Source of the DNA: Lachancea thermotolerans CBS 6340
Taxonomy: Eukaryota > Ascomycota > Saccharomycetes > Saccharomycetales > Saccharomycetaceae
DNA length: 64,000 nucleotides
NCBI RefSeq assembly: GCF_000142805.1
Contig: NC_013080.1
Location: forward strand, 1,054,001-1,118,000
Reading direction: 5' to 3'
The position numbers and the translations under genes were made by a program. The notes under the pieces are model-generated. The model was not told the origin of the DNA. It searched no databases and worked only from the letters and a program-made list of their open reading frames with translations. Position 1 is the stretch's first letter; every line of letters begins with the position of its first letter. Below, piece by piece: positions 29,849 to 39,843 of the stretch.

Positions 29849-30529
29849 CTATGGGCTCCAGAGCTCCCCGGCCCCGCGTGGAGCGTAGATGGCCTGGTCG
29901 AACTTGGCGCGGTAAACTTCCTTGCCATTGCTCACCTCGCGGGTGCTCTTCTTCTTGAGATAGCTGCTGAACTTGGCGTTCTGCTGCGCGGCGCGTTTGT
30001 CAAGCTTCTTGCAGATTTCCTGGTCCGCGGTGACCAGGGAGCAGCAGGGGATCTGGAAGGCCTGCGCGAGGCCACGGATCGCGGGATCCTCGGTGATAAG
30101 CGTCCAGGTCTGGTTGTTGGCGCCCTCGAGATGGCACTTGTACACGCAGCTCTTGAGTAAGTTGCGGAGCCGGCGTGGCAGTGCGCGCGCGGTGGGCGCG
30201 CCTGCGCGGAGGTCGAACTCGGGCGCCGCGTCCGCGCCCTGATGGTCCAGCACGTCGGACCACAGGATCGTGTCCAGCAGCTCGGGAAACTCGATGATCA
30301 TGTCCACGGTGGGCGGGAACTCGGTCTGGTCAATGAAGTGTAGTGACTCCTTGGCCGTGTGGCTGTTTCTGCGATACCGCAGGAAGTCGAGCTCCTGCAG
30401 CGTGAAGGTCGGGATGTACAAGCTGAGGCGCGAGAACTTGTGCGCCCGCTGCGAGTCGCACCATCGCTTGACGTTGCCGATGCCTTTTTCGAGCGACGAG
30501 GCATCCAGAATGTAGCACAGCTCGGACAT
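29849..30529 (-). CDS. NMD4: Nonsense-mediated decay factor NMD4 (PIN-like)
   Basis: 226 residues, orthologue of YLR363C. It is a PIN-fold protein with the N-terminal motif YILDASSLEKGIGNVKRWC (acidic residue D9), then YIPTFTLQELDFLRYRR and LPRRLRNLLKSCVYKCHLEG. The conserved tail ends YAPRGAGELWSP. Nmd4 binds the Upf1 helicase in the cytoplasm in the decapping-associated complex of nonsense-mediated decay; the PIN fold is not known to be an active nuclease in yeast. A short alanine/proline-rich insert (about 98-115) is longer than in S. cerevisiae. Codon use is very GC-rich. Confidence 0.94.
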   Translation of the reverse strand: MSELCYILDASSLEKGIGNVKRWCDSQRAHKFSRLSLYIPTFTLQELDFLRYRRNSHTAKESLHFIDQTEFPPTVDMIIEFPELLDTILWSDVLDHQGADAAPEFDLRAGAPTARALPRRLRNLLKSCVYKCHLEGANNQTWTLITEDPAIRGLAQAFQIPCCSLVTADQEICKKLDKRAAQQNAKFSSYLKKKSTREVSNGKEVYRAKFDQAIYAPRGAGELWSP

Positions 30530-30701
30530 GTGCGTAGGGGATTAGACGCTTGACAGAGCTTTGGCGGCGTGAGAGTTGCTGGCATTTGGAGGGCATCGCT
30601 TGCGAAGAGTGCAAATATGATGGGTACCAAAATTAGCATCACGTGACCCGAACGGCCTCGCCAGGGCGGAGACAGCGCTCTGCCCCGAAGCGTGGCGCTC
30701 T

Positions 30702-30926
30702 GTGTGCACACACCCGCGTCTGCTTTACGAGAAGTGCGAAGGTCCCATTGGCGCTTTTGCGGGAAGCGTTGCCATCCTTTTGTATTTTATCATGTTTTAC
30801 ATGAGTTGGAGCTACTTAGTGACATTCAATGCTGTAAAAGAGAGAGTACACAGCAAGACAGAAACCAAGAAACAAACAATTAGTCCGGACACAGACCCAC
30901 ATACACCAGTGCTCCTCCAGTGCTAG
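30702..30926 (+). CDS. Possible small membrane protein
   Basis: 74 residues with one strong membrane-spanning segment (GAFAGSVAILLYFIMFYMSW, about residues 17-36) flanked by a short polar N-terminus and a basic/polar tail containing KERVHSKTETKKQ. The AT content of this stretch stands out against the GC-rich surroundings, which is consistent with selection on hydrophobic codons or with chance. I recognise no homologue. The ATG at 30702 lies about 60 bases after a CACGTG box. The reading frame is real in the sequence; that it is a gene is inference. Confidence 0.35.
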   Translation: MCTHPRLLYEKCEGPIGAFAGSVAILLYFIMFYMSWSYLVTFNAVKERVHSKTETKKQTISPDTDPHTPVLLQC

Positions 30927-31049
30927 CACTAGAACGTTCAGCAAGGCACAGTAGCGTGGTATTCACCGACCTCGCCCAAAAATGCGCGCTCGGGGTTCGA
31001 ACGCAGGACACGGCGCCCACTATATCATCCACGTGACAGACGCGTACCA

Positions 31050-31365
31050 TATACGAGCACGTGCCCTCCCAACCGATGCGAGGCCGGTGGGCGCGCAGCG
31101 GCGCGTCTGAGCAGGGCACGGGCCCCCGCACGGCTTCTAGAATCGCACACTGCGCAGCGCTGCTATCGCGAATTTACGCCTCACGAAGCGTGCTCGGGTT
31201 TTTGGAACTGCGCGCGCAAGGTCCTGCGCAATGGGCCCACTTTGTGGTGGGCCATCGTAAGCGGTACTTAGCGGTTTCGCGAAACGCCTGGCGCCAGCTT
31301 GAACGGACTACCAGTGGCACCACCCATTGTGCGCGGACAACTGCATCGGACGGTTAGCTCGTATA
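31050..31365. promoter_or_regulatory. ERG25: Sterol regulatory elements upstream of ERG25
   Basis: The Upc2/Ecm22 core TCGTATA occurs at 31359-31365 and, inverted (TATACGA), at 31050-31056, about 540 and 850 bases before the ERG25 ATG. The motif fits the family role in sterol-controlled expression. Confidence 0.6.
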
Positions 31366-31897
31366 ACGATGATGGACGACACGGACGTAGGAAATGACCG
31401 ATATATCCGAAACAGTAATAACGGGTCGTGCGCAGCGCTGATGGGCGGGAAGGCCCTGCGATTTCACAGGGGCGTAGCTGTGTACACAATTGAGCCCAAA
31501 AACAACTTTGCCGTAGAGTCAGGGCGTTTTTGTGCCCCCTAAGATCGGCAGTACACAGACGAGTCACAAATCGTTCATAATGACAACTCACACGCACCGC
31601 CACAGAGGCCGGTGAGCATGGAAAGAGCGCTCGTATCGCGCGCGGTACCCGGCGTGTGTTTGGGGGCGCTCCTGCAGCTGCGAATCGCTGCGTCGCGCGT
31701 CTGAACGGGATGTGCCCGTGTACGAAGCGACTCCCTTTCCTCTTTTTCGTTTACTGCGCACAGCTCGTTTAATTCGGGTTTTTTTCTCTTTGAGATTTTA
31801 AGCGATATAAAAAAGGCGTGGGAACAGCCAGGTGCTCCTCGCCCGCTCGACCAGGTCACCCAGCTCAACTCATAGGTCTACTCCCAGCTTTTCACAA

Positions 31898-32827
31898 ATG
31901 TCGGCCGTGTTCAACAACGCGACCCTTGCGACAACCCTCGCGCAGGGCAAAAGCTACATGCAGACGCTGCACAACGTGCGCGCGTTCCAGCCCCAGCTCA
32001 ACACGATGGAGCAGTACTGGGCTGCGTGGTACTCGTACATGAACAACGACGTGCTAGCCACGGGTCTGATGTTCTTCCTGCTGCACGAGTTCATGTACTT
32101 CGCCCGGTGCTTGCCCTGGGCGGTCATCGACCAGATCCCCTACTTCCGCCGCTGGAAACTGCAGCCCACCAAGATCCCTAGTGCCAAGGAGCAGTGGTAC
32201 TGCCTGAAGTCCGTGCTGCTGTCGCACTTCCTGGTCGAGGCCATCCCTATCTGGACCTTCCACCCCATGTGCCAGAAGCTCGGTATCTCGGTATCCGTGC
32301 CTTTCCCCTCTATCAAGACCATGGTCTCGCAGATAGTGCTTTTCTTCGTCCTCGAAGACATGTGGCACTACTGGGCTCACCGCCTCTTCCACTACGGTGT
32401 CTTCTACAAGTACATTCACAAGCAGCACCACCGTTACGCCGCTCCCTTCGGCCTGGCTGCCGAGTACGCCCACCCTGTTGAGACCCTATCTCTCGGCTTC
32501 GGCACTGTCGGCATGCCCATCCTATACGTCATGTACACCGGCAATCTGCACCTGTTCACCTTGTGCCTGTGGATCACTCTGAGACTGTTCCAGGCCGTCG
32601 ACTCCCACTCGGGTTACGACTTCCCATGGTCTTTGAACAAGTTCCTGCCCCTGTGGGCCGGTGCTGAACACCACGACTTGCATCATCACTACTTCATCGG
32701 CAACTACGCCTCTTCTTTCAGATGGTGGGACTACACTCTGGACACCGAGGCCGGTCCAGAGGCCAAGGCTGAGAGAGAGGAGAGAATGAAGAGAAAGGCC
32801 GAGCAGAGAGCCAAGAAGGCCAACTAG
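31898..32827 (+). CDS. ERG25: C-4 methylsterol oxidase ERG25
   Basis: 309 residues, the same as S. cerevisiae Erg25 (YGR060W), starting at the conserved [10 protein letters not shown]. It is a di-iron oxygenase of the fatty acid hydroxylase superfamily in the ER, which starts removal of the C-4 methyl groups of 4,4-dimethylzymosterol with Erg26 and Erg27. The histidine motifs are HRLFH (161-165), HKQHH (174-178) and HHDLHHH (258-264). The last four residues, KKAN, are a dilysine ER-retrieval signal. Third-position GC is very high in the first two thirds and falls in the last third, where AGA and other AT-type codons reappear. Sterol elements lie upstream. Confidence 0.97.
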   Translation: MSAVFNNATLATTLAQGKSYMQTLHNVRAFQPQLNTMEQYWAAWYSYMNNDVLATGLMFFLLHEFMYFARCLPWAVIDQIPYFRRWKLQPTKIPSAKEQWYCLKSVLLSHFLVEAIPIWTFHPMCQKLGISVSVPFPSIKTMVSQIVLFFVLEDMWHYWAHRLFHYGVFYKYIHKQHHRYAAPFGLAAEYAHPVETLSLGFGTVGMPILYVMYTGNLHLFTLCLWITLRLFQAVDSHSGYDFPWSLNKFLPLWAGAEHHDLHHHYFIGNYASSFRWWDYTLDTEAGPEAKAEREERMKRKAEQRAKKAN

Positions 32828-33057
32828 GTCCAAGGCTACTCTCTCGCCACTGCCACTCTTCGCTTTTGTCTTTTCCCAATTTCATTTTATGGTTCTCAGA
32901 TTTATATGACCTCCCCCTACATAGAGCTTAACGAATGGATACAAGAATTATCTATCAGATTCATATTCAACTCCACTTGCGAAAAAGCACAACACTTCTT
33001 GGAAGAACCGATTGTCACTAATTATTATACACATTCATTCTCTATACACTGGCTTAA

Positions 33058-36000
33058 CTAACCAACCCACTTCCTTGCAGATCTGAACATTCTGATCCAA
33101 GGACCGTAGCCCTGCCATTCGTCATACTTCTCCTGTGGGTACCAGGAGTTGGCCTCGAGTCTGCAGACCCTCTCTGGGTGAGGCATCATAGCCAGCACTC
33201 TGCCGTTAGGAGATCTCACACCCGCAATGCTGTTAGTGGCACCGTTTGGGTTGAATGGGTACTTGCTAGTGGTGTTGCCGTAGTTGTCGACATACCTCAT
33301 GCTGCAGAGGCCTTGAGATTCGAAGTCCTTAGTCTCTGCTTCCGAGGTGAACGCAGCTCTACCCTCACCATGAGCGACTGCAATTGGCAGTTTAGAGCCT
33401 ACCATGCCGTTCAAGAACACACTCTCGTTCTTGCAGCCATCATCTTGGGCGACCTCAACCATACAGACACGAGCCTCGTACTGTTCACTAGAGTTACGCT
33501 CAAAGCTAGGCCAATTCTCACAACCAGGGATGATTTCCTTTAATCTACTCAAGAACTGGCAACCATTGCAAGCACCGAAGGCAAATGTATCCTCTCTCTC
33601 GTTGAAAAATTTGACAAATTGTTGACGAACGCCCTCATGGTACAAAACGGACTTAGCCCAGCCTGCACCGGCGCCCAAAACATCACCGTAGGAGAAGCCA
33701 CCGCAGGCCGCGAGGCCAACAAACTCGTCCAAGTGGAATCTGCCCTCCAAGAGGTCAGTCATCGTAACGTCAATCGCGGTGAAACCAGCCTGTTGGAAAC
33801 ACCATGCCATCTCCATCTGACCATTCACACCCTGCTCTCTCAAAATGGCCACCTTAGGTTTGGAAGCTGAAGCGAGGCTGCCCACTCCCAAGTCATCGGT
33901 AGGGTCGTAAGCTAGAGAATAATGCAAACCAGGGTCTTTGTCATCCGAAATATTGGAGTACTCCTGGTCAGCAGCCTGTGGGTTGTCTCTTCTCTTTTGC
34001 ACTTGGTAAGATGTCGATGCCCAAGTCTTTTGTAGTGCAGCTCTTGAGTTCTTGAACAAAACCTGGCCGGACTTGTCTGCCACTACAACATCCTGAGTCT
34101 TGAAGTTTGGTCTACCGACAAGCGAAATGTACTCAGAAGGAACGCCATTCTTGTTCAGGACGTCTTCAAATTCTGGCAACCTAGATTCGCTAACTTGAAA
34201 GACGCAGCCCAGCTCTTCGTTGAAAAGCTCAGTTAAGCTGTCAAGCTTGGAATCCAAGACGATGTCGACACCCGATCTGGAAGCAAACGCCATCTCCAGG
34301 AGAGCCACAAACAGACCACCATCGGATCTATCGTGGTAAGCGTAAACCAAGTCAGTCTTGTGCAGCTCCAACAAAGCTTCCAGCATGTTTTTGAAAGTTT
34401 TGTTGTTATGAACTGTAGGGGCGGTGTTGCCAACTTGATTGTAAACCTGAAGCAATGCAGAACCACCGAGGGAGAGTTTGTCCTGACTGGCGGCCAAGTC
34501 AACAAGTACAAGGATAGTACCTTCCTCCTTTTTCAAGACTGGGGTCCATGTCTTGGATGTATCTTCGACAGGACCAAACGCAGTGATGTTCAAAGTCAGG
34601 GGTGCAGTGACTTCTTTGTCACTCCACTTCATCTTCATGGACATGGAGTCCTTGCCAACTGGAATTGAGATGTCCAGGTCAGGACACAAGTCCATACCAA
34701 TGGCTTGGACAGCCTCGTAAAGTTTTGAACCCTCTCCTTGGTGTGAAGCTGGAGACATCCAGTTAGCTGAAAGTTTCACATGCTTCAAAGACTTGACGTC
34801 AGCGGCAAAGAGATTCAGCAAAGATTCAGCGACAGACAGTTTTGCTGAGGCAGCAGCGGAAATAAGAGCGATTGTTGGTTTCTCACCCATTGCCAAAGCT
34901 TCACCCGTTTTGCAGATACCTTCGCCTAAGGCTGTACCAGTAACACCAACGTCAGCAACAGGAACTTGCCATGGACCCACAAATTGGTCCCTGTCAATGA
35001 GCCCAGTGACAGTTCTGTCACCAATCGTAATCAAGAAGGACTTCGAACCAACTGAAGGCAAAGACAAAACTCTCTGGACGGCATCTTCCAATGACGGAAC
35101 GGCTTTGAGGTCTGGGGCAGGAAGTTGAAGTGGTTGCGTGATCGCTTCCCTCGTCATCTTAGGAGGCTTTCCAAACAGGATGGACATTTCCAGATCGATC
35201 GGCGTTGTTTTGAGAAGAGGATCCTCCACAATTAATCTTTGTTCAGCAGTGGCGTGGCCAACAACAGCATATGGTGCTTTTTCTCTTCTACAGATATCCT
35301 CGAATAGGGCTAAATCTTGTTGGGAAACACCCAGAACGTATCTCTCTTGAGACTCATTACACCAAATTTCAACCGGAGACATACCTGGCTCGAGAGAAAG
35401 AACTTTTCTAATGTCGAACTTCGCACCCAAGTCGTTGTCATGTACTAGCTCTGGTAGAGCGTTGGATAGACCACCGGCACCGACGTCATGAATAGACTGG
35501 ATAGGGTTGCCAGAGTCCAGCGAAATACAAGCGTCAATAACCTGTTGACAACGACGCTCCATTTCTGGATTGCCTCTTTGAACCGAGGCAAAGTCTAGGT
35601 CAGCTGAACCCTCTCCCGAGTTAATAGAAGAGGCTGCACCACCACCTAAGCCGATAAGCATAGATTCACCACCCAACACAATCAAGCTAGAACCAGGTGT
35701 GATAGGTTTGTTCTTTAGCGCAAATTGAGGTCTCACAGCACCAAAACCACCAGCAATCATTACTGGCTTATGGAATCCCCTTATTTCCTCTTTTCCGTCA
35801 GAGTTTGTAACCTTAGTAGTTAAAGTTCTGAAGTAACCGTTGATACATGGTCTACCAAACTCATTGTTGAAGGCAGCAGAACCTAGTGGAGCCTCAATCA
35901 TAATGTCAAGAGCAGATGCGATATGGTTGGGTTTACCGACATCCAGCTCCCAGGGCTGCTTGAAGCCTGGAATCAAGAGATCGCTGACAGAGAAACCACT

Positions 36001-37104
36001 CAAACCACACTTGGATTTAGAGCCTCTACCAGTGGCACCCTCGTCTCTGATTTCACCACCAGAACCGGTTGCGGCACCTGGGAATGGAGAAACGGCAGTG
36101 GGGTGATTGTGAGTTTCCACTTTCACGAGCATGGGTACGTGCTCCTTTACAGCCTTCCACTCCTTGGTCTTGAAATCAGGAGCGAAATAGTAAGATTCGT
36201 GCTCTGTGTCCAGGACAGCAGAGTTGTCCGAATAGGCGCTGATAGTAAAGTCAGGAGTGTGCTTGTGCGTGTTCCTGATCATTTTGAATAGCGAGAGTTG
36301 CTTCTGAAGTCCATCAATGGTCCAATCAGCATTGAAGATCTTGTGACGACAATGCTCGGAGTTGACCTGTGCAAACATAAAAAGTTCGACATCAGAAGGA
36401 TCTCTATGCAGAGTCTTGACGAAAGCATCAATCAAGTAGTCCATTTCACCTTTGTCTAACGCCAAACCAAGCTCAGTGTTGGCCTTGGACAATATTTCGT
36501 TTGGAGAAGCAGAGGAATCAGAGACCAACGCGACATGTCCTAGAGGTTTAGGTGAGTCGTGCGAGAATATGGTGTCTAGCTTTGGAGGCTCATCCAAGAA
36601 CATTTGTTGAGTCATCCTGTCGTAGCATGACTTCAGAGAAACATCGTTCAAGTTCTCAGTGAGAGGGAATCCAGGGACAGTCTTGATCAACAAGGCAAGA
36701 CCTCTCTCGATACGCCCGACCTTGCCGTCCAGACCACAAACACGAGCAATGTTGGTAGCCTTGGAAGACCAAGGTGAGATTGTGCCAGGTCTTGGCAAAA
36801 TTCTCACAAGGTAAGTGTCGTTGTCAGGATGCGCTTTCGAACCCGAAACCACGGCCGACTTCAGCTGCTGAGAAGAAGCGTCGTTGGGGTCAAGTGCCTG
36901 GTCGTAGGTAAGGAGAGCATCGAGGAGTTGGCGCTCCTTGTCGGAGAGTGTTGCGTCCGCTGCAACGTCCACGTAATGGACAAAACAGGCCCGAACCTCT
37001 GAAATCACAGAAGAGCTGTTGCAGTATGCTTCGATGCCTTTGACCAGGTTGTCTACCCTAAATGGGGAAAGAGCCTGAGGCCCTGGCAGAATAAGAACAG
37101 ACAT
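33058..37104 (-). CDS. ADE6: Phosphoribosylformylglycinamidine synthase ADE6
   Basis: 1348 residues (S. cerevisiae Ade6, YGR061C, 1358). It converts FGAR, glutamine and ATP to FGAM in the fourth step of purine synthesis, in the cytosol. Order: a PurS-like N-terminal domain, a linker, two AIR-synthase-type ATPase halves (signatures VETHNHPTAVSPFPGAATG and the HDVGAGGLSNALPE region), and a C-terminal class I glutaminase. In the glutaminase, the nucleophile is about C1179 in FGACNGCQ, with the His and Glu of PHPERV near 1309 and 1311. Two Gcn4/Bas1-type sites lie upstream. Codon use returns to the AT-leaning type of the window. Confidence 0.97.
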   Translation of the reverse strand: MSVLILPGPQALSPFRVDNLVKGIEAYCNSSSVISEVRACFVHYVDVAADATLSDKERQLLDALLTYDQALDPNDASSQQLKSAVVSGSKAHPDNDTYLVRILPRPGTISPWSSKATNIARVCGLDGKVGRIERGLALLIKTVPGFPLTENLNDVSLKSCYDRMTQQMFLDEPPKLDTIFSHDSPKPLGHVALVSDSSASPNEILSKANTELGLALDKGEMDYLIDAFVKTLHRDPSDVELFMFAQVNSEHCRHKIFNADWTIDGLQKQLSLFKMIRNTHKHTPDFTISAYSDNSAVLDTEHESYYFAPDFKTKEWKAVKEHVPMLVKVETHNHPTAVSPFPGAATGSGGEIRDEGATGRGSKSKCGLSGFSVSDLLIPGFKQPWELDVGKPNHIASALDIMIEAPLGSAAFNNEFGRPCINGYFRTLTTKVTNSDGKEEIRGFHKPVMIAGGFGAVRPQFALKNKPITPGSSLIVLGGESMLIGLGGGAASSINSGEGSADLDFASVQRGNPEMERRCQQVIDACISLDSGNPIQSIHDVGAGGLSNALPELVHDNDLGAKFDIRKVLSLEPGMSPVEIWCNESQERYVLGVSQQDLALFEDICRREKAPYAVVGHATAEQRLIVEDPLLKTTPIDLEMSILFGKPPKMTREAITQPLQLPAPDLKAVPSLEDAVQRVLSLPSVGSKSFLITIGDRTVTGLIDRDQFVGPWQVPVADVGVTGTALGEGICKTGEALAMGEKPTIALISAAASAKLSVAESLLNLFAADVKSLKHVKLSANWMSPASHQGEGSKLYEAVQAIGMDLCPDLDISIPVGKDSMSMKMKWSDKEVTAPLTLNITAFGPVEDTSKTWTPVLKKEEGTILVLVDLAASQDKLSLGGSALLQVYNQVGNTAPTVHNNKTFKNMLEALLELHKTDLVYAYHDRSDGGLFVALLEMAFASRSGVDIVLDSKLDSLTELFNEELGCVFQVSESRLPEFEDVLNKNGVPSEYISLVGRPNFKTQDVVVADKSGQVLFKNSRAALQKTWASTSYQVQKRRDNPQAADQEYSNISDDKDPGLHYSLAYDPTDDLGVGSLASASKPKVAILREQGVNGQMEMAWCFQQAGFTAIDVTMTDLLEGRFHLDEFVGLAACGGFSYGDVLGAGAGWAKSVLYHEGVRQQFVKFFNEREDTFAFGACNGCQFLSRLKEIIPGCENWPSFERNSSEQYEARVCMVEVAQDDGCKNESVFLNGMVGSKLPIAVAHGEGRAAFTSEAETKDFESQGLCSMRYVDNYGNTTSKYPFNPNGATNSIAGVRSPNGRVLAMMPHPERVCRLEANSWYPQEKYDEWQGYGPWIRMFRSARKWVG

Positions 37105-37846
37105 GGCTCAGCGATATAGCAGTGTCTGGCTCGACGACGACAAGAACTAGAGGATACTATGCTAGTAAAGGAATTTTTTACATATCAAGCTGTTATATCA
37201 AAATTCACCAGAAAAAATTCGTAAGTAAAATCTATGACTTTAATTTTGAAAACAACGAGCTCTAATTTATAGGTTCAAGAGTCCAATGCCAACCCCACTG
37301 CAGCATCAAAAATTACTTGGACTGCATATGAGTCAATAATTAGAACAATGTCATTTTATGAAAAGCGTGATGGTTTTTTTTTATATTATCATTATAACTG
37401 TCATTAATTATTTTTTTTGACTCCGTCAGAATTATACCGATGAGCCGACAAGTATGATATGCTAGGGAAATAACCAGGAATTGCAGTTCTAAGCCCTATC
37501 CCCTTATTCAACATAGGGTAGTTATTATTCGTGTAATCATGCAGTGAAAGCTCTAGAAGAGATATCCCCAGTCAGGGAGATGGAAAGCGCAACCGTATAA
37601 AACGACAGTTAAAGAGTGCTCGTAATAGATACTCAAAATTTGCCCTCCAACTATGCACTTCATTGTTAGGTTCTTTCAAGTAGACGATCGAGAAGATTGC
37701 ATTTTGATGTCACGTGAGATACAGTATCCTGATCGTGAAAAACGAGGGACATAATAAGCTCATCTCTTGAGAAAATCTTCGAAGTAAGCTCATCGCGCGG
37801 GCGAGGACGCAACGGAGTAACTCCTTCACCACGATTATATTTCGCG
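37105..37846. other. Divergent intergenic region ADE6 / UPF0390 gene
   Basis: AT-rich, about 740 bases. Gcn4/Bas1 sites lie on the ADE6 side and a CACGTG box at 37711-37716 on the UPF0390 side. No further gene is seen. Confidence 0.5.
37329..37423. promoter_or_regulatory. ADE6: Gcn4/Bas1-type sites of ADE6
   Basis: TGAGTCA at 37329-37335 is a full Gcn4 site that contains the Bas1 core GAGTCA. TGACTC recurs at 37418-37423. They lie about 225 and 315 bases upstream of the ADE6 ATG. Bas1-Bas2 activates ADE genes through this core in S. cerevisiae. Confidence 0.7.
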
Positions 37847-38107
37847 ATGCCCCAGAAAGCACTCAAAGTTACGAAAAAGACCAAGGATCCCAGAAGGGTG
37901 ACAAAAAAGCAGAAGAATCTGCGTGCTGCTGCCCCTCTTCAAATCAAATCAAAAAAGAAGTCTCTCGCTCATATGAAAAAACTTAATAGAGCTTCTTCGC
38001 TCACGGAGGCCACTGAAAAGCTGATAGCTAGCCGAGTAGGTCACTTGGAGCTTCTCAAAGGCACCAGGAAGGAGCTCGCGGGCCAGGGCAGCAAGGGCAA
38101 GAAATAG
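37847..38107 (+). CDS. UPF0390 small basic nuclear protein (YLR363W-A orthologue)
   Basis: 86 residues, highly basic: MPQKALKVTKKTKDPRRVTK, then LQIKSKKKSL and the tail VGHLELLKGTRKEL. This is the UPF0390/DUF2462 family, with S. cerevisiae YLR363W-A (85 residues, nuclear/nucleolar). Function is unknown; the composition suggests RNA or ribosome-precursor binding. It diverges from ADE6 and converges on COX18. NMD4 and GRX8, its S. cerevisiae neighbours, are also in this window. Confidence 0.9.
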   Translation: MPQKALKVTKKTKDPRRVTKKQKNLRAAAPLQIKSKKKSLAHMKKLNRASSLTEATEKLIASRVGHLELLKGTRKELAGQGSKGKK

Positions 38108-38177
38108 TGCTGGCAGATTTATTGCTTTGTAGCGGTCTAGATTTAGCTCCATGTATATTATTAGCCTTTCAAGAAAT

Positions 38178-39146
38178 TCATCTCTGGTATGGCCATAACC
38201 AGTCTAAGAGAAGGTTTTGCACTAGAGAGTACAGCTGGGAACTGATCCAGTAGGCTGAAAGAAGCAGCGGCGCTTGGGAAGAAACTCCCATGAAGAAGAT
38301 ACAACTCAACCGCGAGACATTTAGTATGCTTTGCATGCTCTGTGAGACCTTGGAGCTCGGGTTAGGAGCCAGCTTGATGCCCATTGTCTCGGAAGTAGTT
38401 GTAGTCATTACACGACCGTTATGTTCCACATTGAGTAGTGCTAAAGTTCCAAGCAACAGCGGCGCTAGTATAGGTAGGCCATCAAGAGGCAAGCTCAGGT
38501 CTAAGCTTGAAATTCTTGAAACGTAGTCGAGTGAGTCGATGTTCTGAAGAGGATTTGCGTGAGTCAAATTAGAATCCACCAGTCGCTGCTTCGTCAACTC
38601 GCGAAGTCCCATTGAAACAGAGACCCAGAGGGGGATCTGGACCAGCGGCAGAAGTGCATTTTTCCACAATTGGACCTTGCTTTCACCAAACATCTTTTTC
38701 TGTCTGCTCCTAGTCTCTTTTAACGCGAGAAGCGTTATTTGGTCTGGGGACAATGATGGCTTCTGAAGGGTTGTTGCAACGTTTCCTTCTTCTTCTTCGA
38801 ATGCCTTGGCTGATTTCGAATTTGCTTGCGTGGAAGCGGCAAGCCGAAGTTTAACGACAGGTGTCGTGGCCTGCACCACCTTTCTAAGTTCTTGTTGCTT
38901 CACGATTCGCTTACGCTGCCAGACACTTAACGGAAGTGTAAATGCCGTTCTCAGGCCGAACGTGATCAGGGGCACCAGCGCCAACCAAGGAAGCCCACTA
39001 ATTTCATGAAGGCTAACCAGAGAACTTGTAACTTCTTGGAACACTGACAAAGTCCTAACTGCATTCACTGGACGCACAAAAGCGCCTCTAAGCCGCTGAT
39101 GTGGCCTAGAGGAAACGCATCTGCTGCCGGCCTGTAAGGCGTACAT
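38178..39146 (-). CDS. COX18: Mitochondrial inner-membrane insertase COX18
   Basis: 322 residues from the ATG at 39146; a longer frame would start with TTG. Residues 1-35 are a basic, arginine/serine-rich presequence. The Oxa1/YidC-type core has membrane spans beginning at GLPWLALVPLITFGLRTAFTL (about 52-72), then LLPLVQIPLWVSVSMGLREL and two C-terminal spans. Cox18 inserts the C-terminal tail of Cox2 across the inner membrane during cytochrome oxidase assembly. It corresponds to YGR062C (316 residues). A CACGTG box at 39225-39230 lies 80 bases upstream, which fits the tie of Cbf1-type sites to respiratory genes in these yeasts. Confidence 0.92.
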   Translation of the reverse strand: MYALQAGSRCVSSRPHQRLRGAFVRPVNAVRTLSVFQEVTSSLVSLHEISGLPWLALVPLITFGLRTAFTLPLSVWQRKRIVKQQELRKVVQATTPVVKLRLAASTQANSKSAKAFEEEEGNVATTLQKPSLSPDQITLLALKETRSRQKKMFGESKVQLWKNALLPLVQIPLWVSVSMGLRELTKQRLVDSNLTHANPLQNIDSLDYVSRISSLDLSLPLDGLPILAPLLLGTLALLNVEHNGRVMTTTTSETMGIKLAPNPSSKVSQSMQSILNVSRLSCIFFMGVSSQAPLLLSAYWISSQLYSLVQNLLLDWLWPYQR

Positions 39147-39330
39147 TGGTGGAACGTCAAAAGTTGGCTCATAGAGGCCTGGCAATAAGAGATGATGTTA
39201 TGTAATAAATCTGCTATCATACAGCACGTGACAATTTGACTTGATTTAAAGCAGTCACTAAGAACTGCCGCTACTCTACATACCTGGTGCATACATTTCT
39301 ATTCATCGATCTTGGCATCACCGGGCCTTT

Positions 39331-39636
39331 TCAGTCCACTTGCGAACCGTCCCTAGGCTTGTAATGAGGAAGTAAGTCAAAAACCTCAACCGGCAGCCTT
39401 CCATCAACCTTAATGGCATACATTCCAGGAATGTACTGGTCCACGCTGATCCATTTTGCAACCCATGATTTGGAGGGTTTGCACATACCCACCAGCCCTT
39501 CGAACGAAGGCGATGTGCATTCCATGCTGCTCACGCCCGCTTCGTCAAAAACTCCTTGGCAGTTGGGACATCCGTCCTTTGTAAACTCAGCGGTGGTCTG
39601 GACGATTCCACATAACATGCATGCTCTCTCAGACAT
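39331..39636 (-). CDS. SPT4: Transcription elongation factor SPT4
   Basis: 101 residues (S. cerevisiae Spt4, YGR063C, 102). A zinc-binding N-terminus with C6, C9, C23 and C26 is followed by the conserved segments [15 protein letters not shown] and [21 protein letters not shown]. It forms the DSIF heterodimer with Spt5 on RNA polymerase I and II and supports processivity and pre-mRNA processing in the nucleus. It is in tandem with COX18, as in S. cerevisiae, and diverges from GRX8 over about 200 bases. Confidence 0.97.
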   Translation of the reverse strand: MSERACMLCGIVQTTAEFTKDGCPNCQGVFDEAGVSSMECTSPSFEGLVGMCKPSKSWVAKWISVDQYIPGMYAIKVDGRLPVEVFDLLPHYKPRDGSQVD

Positions 39637-39843
39637 CGTTGGCTAGCGTTTCTAGAAGTTGGAGTCGTGTCAGCGAGTCGGCGGGACAACATGTGCGTTC
39701 GGCCATTAATCACGAAGATACCAACATAATTTAAAATTAGTTGTTTTCTACCACGTGATACGGACTACTATGGCTTTAGTATAAAACGTCTCAAATCAAT
39801 ATTGGTGGGCAAACAGTCTGATCAACATACAAGACCAGCCGTC

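Larger units (their letters stand above)
30530..31897. other. Divergent intergenic region NMD4 / ERG25
   Basis: About 1.37 kb, GC-rich. It holds CACGTG boxes at 30640-30645, 31030-31035 and 31058-31063, two Upc2-type elements before ERG25, a possible small gene at 30702-30926 and a TATA-like GATATAAAAAAGG near 31803. A tRNA-like B box at 30990 is dismissed elsewhere. Confidence 0.5.

Noticed and set aside
30975-31060. tRNA-like B box (GTTCGAACC on the minus strand) with flanking GCTCG/CGAGC complement
   Set aside because: The T stem does not pair over five bases, no proper anticodon loop with U33 can be drawn, and the A box spacing is wrong. Treated as chance or a very old tRNA remnant.
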